64,000 nt of DNA from Flavobacteriales bacterium UBA2104 (GCA_002331485.1 DCYS01000033.1:1-64000); one strand, 5' to 3'; counted from the stretch's first letter, positions 32,898 through 41,751 are shown. A program made the numbers and translations. The notes: generated from the sequence alone by a model not told the origin.

Positions 32898-33632
32898 ATG
32901 GAACGTTACGGATTACTAGGAAAGCGCCTTGACTACTCATTTTCGAAATCATTCTTTACGGAAAAGTTTGATCAAGATTCGATCAGTGCAACTTATGAGA
33001 ATATTGAGTTAAGCGATGTCGAGAAGTTAAAGCTGTTTTTTTCTAAAGAAGTATATAATTATCAAGGTTTAAACGTTACAATTCCATACAAACAAGACGT
33101 AATTCCTTATTTGACACGCTTATCAGATGATGCTAAAGCAATAGGAGCAGTGAATACAATTAAGGTTGAAGGAAAAGAGTTGATCGGTCACAATACAGAT
33201 GCCTACGGATTTGGAAAGTCCATCAAGCCTTTTTTTCGAAATGTTCATGAAAAAGCATTGATCCTGGGTACAGGTGGAGCATCTAAAGCAGTTGAGTACG
33301 TGCTAGAAAACCTTGGTGTTGAAGTTTTTTACTTATCCAGAAGCCCAGAAGGAGCAAATCAATTCTCTTATGACGAGGCGAATGAATTGATGATCAACAC
33401 GTTTAAACTTATTGTGAATTGTACACCGCTTGGAACACATCCGAACGTAGATGAAATGCCGAATATTCCTATCCAGTTCGTTGGTAAGGATCATCTTGTA
33501 GTGGATCTTATTTATAATCCGGAAGAGACAAAACTATTGCGTTTGGCTAGAGAGAATGATGCTGATACAATGAACGGTTTGTCAATGCTACAACATCAAG
33601 CGTTGAAAGCCTGGGATATTTGGCAGTCTTAA
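32898..33632 (+). CDS. aroE: Shikimate dehydrogenase
   Basis: 244 residues, on the short side. Reduces 3-dehydroshikimate with NADPH in aromatic amino-acid synthesis, thus feeding the trp operon found at 41-47 kb. Shikimate-binding SFSKSFF, catalytic Lys in NVTIPYKQDV, Asp in NTDAYGF, nucleotide-binding LGTGGASKAV. TATCTTTA ends four bases before the ATG, a near-consensus element that would make a leaderless transcript. Confidence 0.96.
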   Translation: MERYGLLGKRLDYSFSKSFFTEKFDQDSISATYENIELSDVEKLKLFFSKEVYNYQGLNVTIPYKQDVIPYLTRLSDDAKAIGAVNTIKVEGKELIGHNTDAYGFGKSIKPFFRNVHEKALILGTGGASKAVEYVLENLGVEVFYLSRSPEGANQFSYDEANELMINTFKLIVNCTPLGTHPNVDEMPNIPIQFVGKDHLVVDLIYNPEETKLLRLARENDADTMNGLSMLQHQALKAWDIWQS

Positions 33633-33658
33633 TTATTTTTGTTGAAACTCATTTCTCA

Positions 33659-34309
33659 GTGGATATCCTCAAATCATATATTCGAGAAGGGGAACATCAA
33701 CAACAGGATTTTAAGTTCCGTGTAGATGACCCTAAAAAAATCGCCAGAACGTTGGCAGCATTTGCCAATACGGATGGCGGAAGACTACTCGTTGGTGTAA
33801 AAGACAACGGAAAAGTTGTTGGCGTATTTCCAGAAGAGGAGTATCACGTCATTCAAGGTGCTGCAGAAATGTTTTGTAAACCGCCTGTAGAGATCACAAC
33901 AGAGATCCTCCAGGATGATCACAAGTTAGTTCTCAAAGTAGATACTCCTCCAGTTAAACATAAACCTGTTCGTGCCAAAGATGAACACGATCGATGGAAG
34001 ACATACGTCAGAAGAGATGATCATACTTTATTAGCCAACAAGATTCTAGTTGGAGTCTGGAAAGCTCAATCCAAAGAAATTGATCTGCCTCAACGCTTTG
34101 ACGATGATGAAATGTTGATCCTAAACACGATCAAAGAAGCTGGAAAGATCACGCTGAGTAAATTATACCGTAGAACAAAGCTTAGAAAATCATATATCGA
34201 CAAGTTATTGATCCTTTTTATTCGTTGGGGAATAGTTCAAATGGACATTACTCATGAGGGAACCCATTATTTGCTAAGCGAAAAGGAAATCGAATTAAGT
34301 AACGACTAG
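33659..34309 (+). CDS. AlbA_2 (Schlafen-type) domain protein
   Basis: About 217 residues from the preferred GTG at 33659 (the frame opens earlier, inside aroE, with only TTG starts). The N-terminal AlbA_2 domain (about 1-120) has GEHQQQDFKFRVDDPKKIAR and AFANTDGGRLLVGVKDNG. The C-terminal 70 residues look like a winged helix (ITLSKLYRRTKLRKSYIDKLL). The pairing suggests a nucleic-acid-binding regulator; function unknown. It lies between aroE and the peptidase gene with a 16-bp gap. A second AlbA_2 domain is fused to the island DUF262 protein. Confidence 0.8.
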   Translation: MDILKSYIREGEHQQQDFKFRVDDPKKIARTLAAFANTDGGRLLVGVKDNGKVVGVFPEEEYHVIQGAAEMFCKPPVEITTEILQDDHKLVLKVDTPPVKHKPVRAKDEHDRWKTYVRRDDHTLLANKILVGVWKAQSKEIDLPQRFDDDEMLILNTIKEAGKITLSKLYRRTKLRKSYIDKLLILFIRWGIVQMDITHEGTHYLLSEKEIELSND

Positions 34310-34325
34310 TACAAACAAATTCTCA

Positions 34326-36419
34326 ATGAAAAAACCGAACGCTGCAAAGGCACCAATTGCCAAAAAAGAACCACATAAAACAACGATTCATAATACCACC
34401 TGGACTGATGATTACTTCTGGATGCGATTATCTGACGAGCAGAAAGAAGCAGAATCACCCGATGATCAAACTAAAGAAGTATTGGCATACCTAAATGCTG
34501 AGAATGACTATCGCGAGTCCATAATGTCAGATACCAAAGAATTGCAAGAAGAACTTTACGAAGAAATCATCTCTCGTATTGAACAGCGATTGGAAACTCC
34601 ACCCGTAAAGAAAAATGGATATGAGTACCGTATTAAGTATGAAGAGGAGCAGGACTATCCGTTGTATTTGAGAAAGAAGCTGGAAAAAAGAGCTGAAGAT
34701 GAGGTAATGCTCAACGGACCAGAACTGGCTAAAGATCATGCCTATTTTCAAATTGGAGGCAGAGCTGTAAGCCCCGATAATAAGTTATTGGCTTATGGAG
34801 TGGATACTGTTTCCCGCCGACAATACAAGATCAAGATCAAATCGCTTAAGAATGGAGAAACGTTTGATTACGCAATTGAAAATACTACAGGAAACGCTGT
34901 CTGGGCCAATGATAATCAAACATTGTTTTATACCAAGAAGGATCCACAAACTTTACGTTCCAATCAGGTATTTCGACACAAACTTGGAGATGATCCAACA
35001 AATGATCAACTTGTATTTACTGAGGAAGATGAGACTTTCATTTGTGAGGTGCGTAAGTCCAAGTCAGGTGATTACATATTCATCGACAGCTACCAAACCG
35101 TTTCTACGGAATCACGCTTCATCTCAGCAGATGATCCTGAAGGGGAGTGGAAGGTGGTGATTCCGAGAAGGAGACACCATGAATACTCCGTTTATCATCA
35201 CGATAAGTATTTCTATTATTTAACGAATGATCAAGCACAAAACTTTCGTTTGATGAGGAGTCCTGTTGAAGCATTCGGCGATCAGGATTGGGAAGAGATC
35301 GTTCCACATCGTGATGAGGTATATATTGAAGATGTGGCGTTTTTTGATGGTTATCGCGTTCTGGAACAACGGGCCAAAGGATTAACTCAGCTCCATGTGA
35401 CTGATCTGAATAAAAATGAGACACATGTTATTGATCAAAATGATCCTGCTTACACGGTACAGTTAGGGCAGAACCCCAATTTTGATACGAACTTGGTGCG
35501 ATTTGTATATACATCATTGACCACTCCATTATCTATTTACGATTATAATCTGGAGACACGAGAGCGAAAACTATTAAAGCAGACGAAAGTCGAAGACGAG
35601 AATTTCGATCCGAACAATTATACATCTGAACGTATTATGGTTGAGGCTAGAGATGGCGTAAAAGTTCCAGTTTCTTTAGTTTATAAGAATGATGCGAAAC
35701 CCAAAAAGGAGAATCCCCTTTTGCTTTATGGATATGGTTCTTACGGAATCAGTATTGATCCTTATTTCAGTCCGGTGCGATTGAGTTTGCTGGATCGTGG
35801 ATTTACTTTTGCTATTGCTCATATTCGCGGAGGACAAGAAATGGGTCGAGCCTGGTATGAAGATGGAAAGCTATTGAAAAAGAAAAATACGTTTACCGAC
35901 TTCATTGATGCTGGAGAGCATTTGGTGAAATCAGATTATACTTCTCCAGAACATCTCTATGCTCAAGGAGGTAGTGCTGGTGGATTATTAATGGGGGCTG
36001 TCATGAATATGCGTCCCGACTTATGGAATGGATTGATCGCTGGTGTTCCTTTCGTGGATGTGATCAATACGATGCTGGATGAGTCTATTCCATTGACTAC
36101 GGGTGAGTTTGATGAATGGGGTAACCCAAAAGATCCTGAATATTTCGAATACATTCGTTCGTATTCTCCTTATGACAATATTGAAAAGAAGGATTATCCC
36201 AACTTGTTGATCACGACAGGCTATTGGGACAGTCAGGTGCAGTATTGGGAGCCCGCCAAATGGATTGCTAAACTGCGCGACCTAAGAACAAATGAAAATC
36301 ATTTAATGATGTATTGTGATATGGAGGTAGGGCATGGGGGAGCATCAGGTCGATTCCAGCAGTATAAAGAAGTGGCGATGGAGTATGCGTTTCTATTGGA
36401 TCTGGAAGGATATAAATAA
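34326..36419 (+). CDS. Oligopeptidase B-like S9 serine peptidase
   Basis: 697 residues. N-terminal seven-bladed propeller (about 75-420) and C-terminal alpha/beta hydrolase. The nucleophile lies in GGSAGGLLMG (Ser near 548), and GYGSYGISIDP, AHIRGGQEMGRAWYEDG and the final VGHGGASGRFQ (catalytic His) follow the family pattern. No signal peptide, so cytoplasmic. Cuts small peptides, typically after basic residues in oligopeptidase B. A bidirectional terminator follows immediately. Confidence 0.94.
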   Translation: MKKPNAAKAPIAKKEPHKTTIHNTTWTDDYFWMRLSDEQKEAESPDDQTKEVLAYLNAENDYRESIMSDTKELQEELYEEIISRIEQRLETPPVKKNGYEYRIKYEEEQDYPLYLRKKLEKRAEDEVMLNGPELAKDHAYFQIGGRAVSPDNKLLAYGVDTVSRRQYKIKIKSLKNGETFDYAIENTTGNAVWANDNQTLFYTKKDPQTLRSNQVFRHKLGDDPTNDQLVFTEEDETFICEVRKSKSGDYIFIDSYQTVSTESRFISADDPEGEWKVVIPRRRHHEYSVYHHDKYFYYLTNDQAQNFRLMRSPVEAFGDQDWEEIVPHRDEVYIEDVAFFDGYRVLEQRAKGLTQLHVTDLNKNETHVIDQNDPAYTVQLGQNPNFDTNLVRFVYTSLTTPLSIYDYNLETRERKLLKQTKVEDENFDPNNYTSERIMVEARDGVKVPVSLVYKNDAKPKKENPLLLYGYGSYGISIDPYFSPVRLSLLDRGFTFAIAHIRGGQEMGRAWYEDGKLLKKKNTFTDFIDAGEHLVKSDYTSPEHLYAQGGSAGGLLMGAVMNMRPDLWNGLIAGVPFVDVINTMLDESIPLTTGEFDEWGNPKDPEYFEYIRSYSPYDNIEKKDYPNLLITTGYWDSQVQYWEPAKWIAKLRDLRTNENHLMMYCDMEVGHGGASGRFQQYKEVAMEYAFLLDLEGYK

Positions 36420-36420
36420 A

Positions 36421-36450
36421 AAAACGGTTGAGATTTCTCCCAACCGTTTT
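36421..36450. terminator. Bidirectional terminator
   Basis: AAAACGGTTG/CAACCGTTTT hairpin with a 10-base loop, between convergent genes, A-rich before and T-rich within the arms. Confidence 0.88.
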
Positions 36451-36471
36451 GTAAAATCAATCAAATTAAGC

Positions 36472-36918
36472 TTAGTTGATAGGAGTTAAAGAGTAACTTC
36501 CATCACCAATAAAGTCAGTTAACGTGATTTCAACCAACCATTTACCTGCTTTTCCTTCTTCAGATACGCCAGAGAAACTGTCTTCTCCGCTTCCTGCAGA
36601 ACGCGTCTCATTAAGTACTTCGTCTCCTTTTGCATCCTTCAATACAAATGTGACGCTACCTGCAGATGTGGTGATATCATAATTTAATTCCGCTTTTTTA
36701 CTTGAATTGTCCCAAACGAAAGAGTATGTTCCTGAATCACCATTCCCAGTGAAATCTCCACCAGGATTAGATCCTGTAGAACCTACATCCACATTTCCAG
36801 TGAAGGTATTCTCTACTACTTCACCATCATCATACTTACGGTATTTCTTACAAGAACTGATTCCTGCTACAAATGCCACCGCTAGGGCTACTGTCATAAT
36901 TGTTTTCATCTTTTTCAT
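36472..36918 (-). CDS. Small lipoprotein, putative ECF regulon member
   Basis: 148 residues. Lipoprotein signal MKKMKTIMTVALAVAFVAGISSCKK (lipobox ISSC, Cys near 23). The mature part is Gly/Ser/Thr-rich beta sheet, perhaps a carbohydrate-binding or PPC-like sandwich (GKWLVEITLTDFIGDGSYSL). It is 19 bp downstream of another small lipoprotein gene and shares its promoter, which carries the motif also found before the sigma-factor operon. Confidence 0.72.
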   Translation of the reverse strand: MKKMKTIMTVALAVAFVAGISSCKKYRKYDDGEVVENTFTGNVDVGSTGSNPGGDFTGNGDSGTYSFVWDNSSKKAELNYDITTSAGSVTFVLKDAKGDEVLNETRSAGSGEDSFSGVSEEGKAGKWLVEITLTDFIGDGSYSLTPIN

Positions 36919-36937
36919 TTTATTTTAATTAAGGGTT

Positions 36938-37294
36938 TTACTTTATTCTAGAAAGGTGGATTTCGATTTCATTGGGTATCTTCAACCACATCTCATTTCG
37001 TTTTAACTTTATTACATCGTATTCGTCAACTGATCCGTCATTTTCAGCGATCATAAATCGATCGTTTCCATCGATCCATGCCCAACTTCCTTTTAATTCA
37101 TTATTCTCATAATACTTTTCGTCTTTGCTGAATTCCCAAGTATCTCCTGTGAAATCTGAAGTGATATCCGAACCATCCTCTAGATCTGTAGCTTTTTCAA
37201 TTTCCCACTTATCTCTTGTAAGATTAGCCTTCTTGCAACTTGATAATGAGGCAATCACAGATATCATGATCATTAAAAACATTATTCTTTTCAT
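36938..37294 (-). CDS. Small lipoprotein, lipocalin-like
   Basis: 118 residues. Lipobox SLSSC (Cys near 20) followed by KKA. The mature part (DKWEIEKATDLEDGSDITSDF, DTWEFSKDEKYYENNELKGSW) looks like the lipocalin-like strands common in Bacteroidetes lipoproteins. First gene of a two-gene unit downstream of the candidate ECF promoter at 37313-37338. Confidence 0.72.
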   Translation of the reverse strand: MKRIMFLMIMISVIASLSSCKKANLTRDKWEIEKATDLEDGSDITSDFTGDTWEFSKDEKYYENNELKGSWAWIDGNDRFMIAENDGSVDEYDVIKLKRNEMWLKIPNEIEIHLSRIK

Positions 37295-37312
37295 AATCGC
37301 TTTTATTTAATT

Positions 37313-37338
37313 GCCGAAAGCAAATACAGAGGGGTTGG
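37313..37338 (-). promoter_or_regulatory. Candidate ECF-sigma promoter of the lipoprotein pair
   Basis: On the minus strand CCAACCCC is followed, with the same spacing as at 39991-40016, by TTCGGC. The two sites share CCAACCCC, an intervening pyrimidine-rich TCT, and TTCG at identical offset, while the sequences between differ. This is the expected two-block shape of an ECF promoter (-35 CCAACCC, -10 TTCGnC). It lies 19 bases before the lipoprotein start. Confidence 0.6.
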
Positions 37339-37357
37339 AATTTTTTATAATTTTTTC

Positions 37358-38731
37358 TTAAAACTGATAACCTAGCCTGAAATATAGGCCTGTTGAAAGT
37401 GTACTTGCACGATTCCATGACTTGGTACTCGTTTCTTTCATTACGTTGAATAACCCTTTGTTGACTTGTGCTCCGTACGCAAGAGATAAACGTTTAAAAT
37501 TATGAACGATACCGAAATCTCCATCTAACCCCACATTCCAATCTGAGAGTGTCTTTTGATCTGAGACCAATGTTCTCCCTCTGTATTCTCGCTGGTCACT
37601 GAGATAGGATACAAAACCACCTAAAGATGTTTCAAAGAATGTTGAAGAACGAGATGATTCAGTGATCAAGAATCTTTTTCCTCCATACAGATGCAATCGT
37701 TGATATTTTAATTCTGTTTTTCGAGTAACGTATGATAGATCCTCGTATAGGTTAATACGTCTCGATATCTTATAATTTAAATATAGATCGGCTTGAACTA
37801 CCCAGTTATTTTGTGTTCTGTACTGGGCAAATAATCCTGGGTTAATTGCTATTGAGAATTCAGAAGATGTAAGCGAATTTGATGAGAGAGATTCTCTGAA
37901 TAATGCATCCATCAGACTCGTACTAAGTATTCCCGTTGTGATTCCAGCAGTCCAATTGTAATTCTTATTTAACTGCTCTTCACGATCAACATTTGTAATT
38001 GTATCTGGTAGAGCACTCAAATTGTCAAAAAGGTCATGAATCAATATTGGCGATAAAGGGTCAATTTGTTCAAGACTGTCGGGCTTTTTATCTAAGGTTA
38101 AGTTATTCCTGTGAACTTTAGAACTCTCTGCCGATCCTTTTTCAAGATCACTTTTTTCAGCTTTCAAATTGGAATGATCCGATGTATCGCCTTGGTTGGA
38201 TATACCTCGTGAGTATCCCTTTGGAGTTTTAGAGAAACCTTTTTTCTTGATACCATCCTCCGAAACGTTTTGTTCATCAATTTTTGCAATTTGTTCTTGT
38301 AAGAAATAAGAACCTTTGCTATTCTCGTGAGCTATTGAATCAACGTAGAGTATTTGTTCATCTCGAGCATATCTCTTATCGATTGATTGAGAGTCCGGGA
38401 GGTTTATGAAAAATAAAGTTACAAAGGCAGCAGCAAAACCAATGGACGCTGCATTCCACCACCATAAAGCTCTCCTTTTTCGTTTGTCAAGAGAAACATC
38501 TATGCGACTCCAGACCGTATCAATGTCTAGTTCATCATTTACATTACTCCAAACGGAAGACGAAACCTCTTCTTCTGGAAATTCATAAGCTGAGACAACT
38601 GCCTTATCAACATCATTTTCACGATCTAGTCTATCTTCTAGTTTATCCCAGGATCCGAAGTCAAAATCATCGGCTTGTTCATCAAAACTATTTTTGATAA
38701 TATCATCGATATGTTTCTCTTTCTTACTCAC
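37358..38731 (-). CDS. Combined anti-sigma-like / outer-membrane beta-barrel protein
   Basis: 457 residues. Cytoplasmic acidic N-terminus (about 1-85) with helical DDIIKNSFDEQADDF and FGSWDKLEDRL, one membrane helix (about 89-111), a linker (about 112-240) rich in Ser/Lys/Glu, then a C-terminal segment (about 255-457) with alternating aromatic strands ending in LYFRLGYQF, as in PorT-like outer-membrane barrels. It overlaps the sigma gene by 8 bp. By position and topology it is the anti-sigma partner; a single-pass inner-membrane protein that also carries a barrel-like domain would span the periplasm. The barrel assignment is inference. Confidence 0.62.
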   Translation of the reverse strand: MSKKEKHIDDIIKNSFDEQADDFDFGSWDKLEDRLDRENDVDKAVVSAYEFPEEEVSSSVWSNVNDELDIDTVWSRIDVSLDKRKRRALWWWNAASIGFAAAFVTLFFINLPDSQSIDKRYARDEQILYVDSIAHENSKGSYFLQEQIAKIDEQNVSEDGIKKKGFSKTPKGYSRGISNQGDTSDHSNLKAEKSDLEKGSAESSKVHRNNLTLDKKPDSLEQIDPLSPILIHDLFDNLSALPDTITNVDREEQLNKNYNWTAGITTGILSTSLMDALFRESLSSNSLTSSEFSIAINPGLFAQYRTQNNWVVQADLYLNYKISRRINLYEDLSYVTRKTELKYQRLHLYGGKRFLITESSRSSTFFETSLGGFVSYLSDQREYRGRTLVSDQKTLSDWNVGLDGDFGIVHNFKRLSLAYGAQVNKGLFNVMKETSTKSWNRASTLSTGLYFRLGYQF

Positions 38732-39284
38732 TTTCCAGTGCTTCTTTTAGTAACGTTCGTGCCCGATTTAATTGAGACTTAGAAGTTCCTATTGTTATGT
38801 CAAGATATTCAGCTATTTCTTTATGAGACAGACCTTCTAATGCGAATAGTTTAAGAACCAATCCAGCTTTTCCAGGCAGTTCATTAACTAAATTCCTCAC
38901 GCGATCAGCTTTTAGCTCCTTAACGTTTTCAAGTTCGAAAGTTTGGGCTTCAGTTTTTAGTTCGGCGTCGAATTCTCTTGCAACCTCTTGATATCGATTT
39001 TCTTTTCTTAGTGCATCAATTGTTTTATAGACGATCACTCTTCGTATCCAACCACCAAGTGGTCCCTCAAATCTATATCTATGTAATTTTCGAAAAACCT
39101 CAATGAAACCTTCTTGCAAGAAATCCATTGCTTCGTCTCGATCGCGAGCGTATCGCTTACACACTACATACATTTGCTTCGCGAATTTCTTGTATAATTC
39201 TTCCTGAGCTTTACGATCGTCTTCAAGACAACCCTTTACAAGTGCTCGATCCTGTTCTTCAATATGTATGTCTTTGTTCTCCAA
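38724..39284 (-). CDS. ECF-family RNA polymerase sigma factor
   Basis: 186 residues. Region 2: YARDRDEAMDFLQEGFIEVFRKL and GPLGGWIRRVIVYKTIDALRK (about 48-95). Region 4: LKLFALEGLSHKEIAEYLDITIGTSKS (about 145-172) with the helix-turn-helix. No region 3, hence ECF type. It sits between a lipoprotein gene upstream (3-bp gap) and the anti-sigma-like gene downstream (8-bp overlap). A shared motif before this operon and before the neighbouring lipoprotein pair suggests that it drives its own operon. Confidence 0.95.
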   Translation of the reverse strand: MENKDIHIEEQDRALVKGCLEDDRKAQEELYKKFAKQMYVVCKRYARDRDEAMDFLQEGFIEVFRKLHRYRFEGPLGGWIRRVIVYKTIDALRKENRYQEVAREFDAELKTEAQTFELENVKELKADRVRNLVNELPGKAGLVLKLFALEGLSHKEIAEYLDITIGTSKSQLNRARTLLKEALESE

Positions 39285-39287
39285 GGA

Positions 39288-39968
39288 TTAGTTACTAAAA
39301 ACAGAAGAAGTTTGTTCATCAATTCGATCTACGACATTGTCGTAAATTGATGAGTTTACAGACTCATTTATCAAGATCGTCATTTCCCCATTTATCTCAG
39401 TGAGTGTTGCGTTTTCCCATGAATTGATCGATATCAGATCAAACCAGTAGATTGGATCAAGTGTAATGAGTGCATTTGAATTGAAGTCTTTGTCAAGCTC
39501 AATTACCGAATTCCCATCCTCAGCTTCACTATTTATTGAAAAAGACTCGCTTGAAAGGAATTCGAAACGCACAGGTATATTCTGACTTGCTTGATTTTTA
39601 TAAATGCCTTCAACTAAGATTGTTGGATCGCCATTATCATCAAATGTGTTAAAATTAATATCTAGATCAATATAATTTCCTTGGGGTATAGCAATATCTA
39701 AGTTTGAGACTGGAGCAGTTGAACTGAAAGTGTGAACATTACCTGTTTCAAACTCTTTGGAAAGCTCAACTTCAGGACCTTCTTGTCGAACTCCTTCAAC
39801 GCCAAACGAAGCTAGCCTTATGTAACCATAATCGAATTCCAGATGTCCAGAGCTACTTTGAGCCCGGTTAATGTCTATTCTGATTGAAACACTTGCAGGT
39901 TCATTAAGCTCTTTTTTACTACAGCCTATTAAAAAGATGATTGCCGATATGATCAATAAAATGCGCAT
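39288..39968 (-). CDS. Lipoprotein, first gene of the sigma-factor operon
   Basis: 226 residues. Lipobox FLIGC (Cys 16). Mature domain of beta-sandwich character (VSIRIDINRAQSSSG, FDYGYIRLASFGVEGV, PQGNYIDLDINFNTF), similar in outline to DUF4382-type fimbrial-like lipoproteins but not safely assignable. Three bases upstream of the sigma gene, so they are co-transcribed. It may report envelope state to the anti-sigma protein; that is inference. Confidence 0.7.
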   Translation of the reverse strand: MRILLIISAIIFLIGCSKKELNEPASVSIRIDINRAQSSSGHLEFDYGYIRLASFGVEGVRQEGPEVELSKEFETGNVHTFSSTAPVSNLDIAIPQGNYIDLDINFNTFDDNGDPTILVEGIYKNQASQNIPVRFEFLSSESFSINSEAEDGNSVIELDKDFNSNALITLDPIYWFDLISINSWENATLTEINGEMTILINESVNSSIYDNVVDRIDEQTSSVFSN

Positions 39969-39990
39969 AACCTTCAGTTTCTATTAATTA

Positions 39991-40016
39991 GTCGAATGAA
40001 TAATAGAGGGGGTTGG
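39991..40016 (-). promoter_or_regulatory. Candidate ECF-sigma promoter of the sigma operon
   Basis: On the minus strand CCAACCCC, then TTCGAC at exactly the same distance as in the site at 37313-37338. It lies 22 bases before the first gene of the lipoprotein-sigma-anti-sigma operon, consistent with autoregulation. Confidence 0.6.
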
Positions 40017-40068
40017 AAAAAAATGAAAAAAGTTTACAATTAGTTATCTATGTAATCCTTGGTAACCT

Positions 40069-40278
40069 TTAACCGTTCAAAGTAAAGGATAAAGCACCAG
40101 TTGGACATTTACTAATTTGTTCTTTTAAACCTTTTGTAGAAGCATTTTTTATTTTGATCCAGGGTTTCTCTTTGGGATTGTATACTTCTGGCAGCATTTT
40201 CACACATACACCAGCGTGTTGACATTTTTTTGGTTTCCAATGTATAGTGATCTCATCATTTGTATAAGTCTTTTCCAT
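40069..40278 (-). CDS. Small ferredoxin-like protein (Fer4_19 type)
   Basis: 69 residues. Cys 19 and Cys 25 in KCQHAGVCVKMLP, then PWIKI and Cys 58 in SKCPTGALSF. This matches the divergent mono-cluster 4Fe-4S family found fused or next to CDGSH and oxidoreductase genes. Only three cysteines are visible, so the cluster could be 3Fe-4S or use a further ligand. It lies 46 bp after the last gene of the trp operon; whether it is co-transcribed is unclear. Confidence 0.82.
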   Translation of the reverse strand: MEKTYTNDEITIHWKPKKCQHAGVCVKMLPEVYNPKEKPWIKIKNASTKGLKEQISKCPTGALSFTLNG

Positions 40279-40324
40279 ATCGTTGTTTTATCTAAACTTA
40301 CGGATTTCCAATGAAAAATTCTAT

Positions 40325-40999
40325 TCAAACCATCAATTGCTCAAAGAATCCACCAATCTCTTCTTGTTCATCTATAAAATGAACTTCGTAGATCCAATTT
40401 AGATATTTACCATCTTTTCCTTTTCGCTTCATAGGAAGGTTGTTTTCTGGATGAATGTAATTGATCGTTTCCTCTCCTTCGATTCTTTCGTGAGGGAAAT
40501 TACCGATGAGGTGACCACAATGTTCATTTCCATATTTCCAGCCATATTTTTCAGCGAGTTTTTCAGTGTAATGATAAAATTCGGCACCTGTTATTTTCTC
40601 TTGATGCTTCAGGAAATACTCCTTTCCTTCTTTCCAGGCAAGCTCAATATCATTTGCTAATTTCAGTTTTCTTGGATCATTTCCGATAACAAATGTTCTT
40701 CCTACATCTGCTTCCCATTCCTCGAATACAGGTCCAAAATCTAAAAAGAGTATATCATCCTCATGTAAAACGAGATCCGGTGGATTCTCTCGATAGGGAA
40801 GGAGTGTGTTCTTTCCAGCACGAACGATGCGCTTATGCCAGTACTTTTTTATTCCAAAGAGTTCAAAGGCTAATTCATAGATAGAAGTATTGAGATCTTT
40901 CTCAGTTATTCCTGGTTGAATAAGCTCCCGAATCTCTATCTCTTGAAATAGTCGGATTGCTTTTTCTTCAGCTTTCTGTAGCGCATTTATCTTATTCAT
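40325..40999 (-). CDS. M24-family metallopeptidase-like protein, last gene of trp operon
   Basis: 224 residues, pita-bread fold. Metal ligands in FLDFGPVFEEWEADVGRTF (two Asp), GHLIGNFPHERI (His) and WIYEVHFIDEQEEIGGFFEQ (Glu). This is the aminopeptidase P/creatinase fold without the N-terminal domain; it may cleave Xaa-Pro dipeptides or another substrate. Its ATG overlaps the trpA stop by 4 bp, so it is translated with the trp genes, an unusual partner. No role in tryptophan synthesis is known for it. Confidence 0.83.
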   Translation of the reverse strand: MNKINALQKAEEKAIRLFQEIEIRELIQPGITEKDLNTSIYELAFELFGIKKYWHKRIVRAGKNTLLPYRENPPDLVLHEDDILFLDFGPVFEEWEADVGRTFVIGNDPRKLKLANDIELAWKEGKEYFLKHQEKITGAEFYHYTEKLAEKYGWKYGNEHCGHLIGNFPHERIEGEETINYIHPENNLPMKRKGKDGKYLNWIYEVHFIDEQEEIGGFFEQLMV

Positions 41000-41751
41000 G
41001 ACGATGCTAAGGTGCTTATTTTTTCAGTTTTATTCGTGATCCCCCGTAAAAAAGATTCAGTTTCATTATTCTGTACGGCTCTGAGAAATGCTGACCCAAT
41101 AATTCCACCATCTACATGTGCTGTTTTTTGTTCAAAGCTCTTTCGATCGTGGATACCAAACCCGATCATTACTTTGGTACTTCCTGCAAGTTTTTTTACC
41201 TCAAGATATCGATCATCTAATGAATTCTGACTTTTACTAGTTCCACCAGTGATCTGATTTGTAGAAACGAGATACAAGAATCCATTTTTCGAAAGTTCAG
41301 CTGCTCTTTTTATGCGGTCATCACTTGTTCTCGGTGTAACTAGAAAACAAAGTGAAATACCGTATTCCTCAAATAAGCGTCTGTAATTACGTTCATATAT
41401 TTCAATGGAAACGTCGGGTAGAATTAGACCGATTATCTGATTATCAACGCACTTTTTAAGAAAACGCTCGATTCCATACTGTTCGATAGGATTCAAATAA
41501 CCCATTAAATAAATGGGTGTGTTTGACTGTCTTTCAGATAGTTGTTTGAATAAAAGGTCGATATTCATTCCATTTGAAATTGCTTTCATACTAGTTTCCT
41601 GAATGGTTGGGCCATCTGCCATAGGGTCGGAAAAAGGAATACCTACTTCACAGAAATCGATCTCAAATTCCTCAAGTAGATCAAGTTGTCTATTTAGACT
41701 GTCAATTTCTGGATATCCTGCTGTTGTAAATATGCTGATCTCTTTTTTCAT
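40996..41751 (-). CDS. trpA: Tryptophan synthase alpha subunit
   Basis: 251 residues. Releases indole from indole-3-glycerol phosphate. Catalytic Glu 35 and Asp 46 in CEVGIPFSDPMADGPTIQ; phosphate-binding GFGIHDRKSFEQ and GGIIGSAFLRA. Overlaps trpB by one base (TAATG) and the M24 gene by 4 bp. Confidence 0.97.
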   Translation of the reverse strand: MKKEISIFTTAGYPEIDSLNRQLDLLEEFEIDFCEVGIPFSDPMADGPTIQETSMKAISNGMNIDLLFKQLSERQSNTPIYLMGYLNPIEQYGIERFLKKCVDNQIIGLILPDVSIEIYERNYRRLFEEYGISLCFLVTPRTSDDRIKRAAELSKNGFLYLVSTNQITGGTSKSQNSLDDRYLEVKKLAGSTKVMIGFGIHDRKSFEQKTAHVDGGIIGSAFLRAVQNNETESFLRGITNKTEKISTLASS

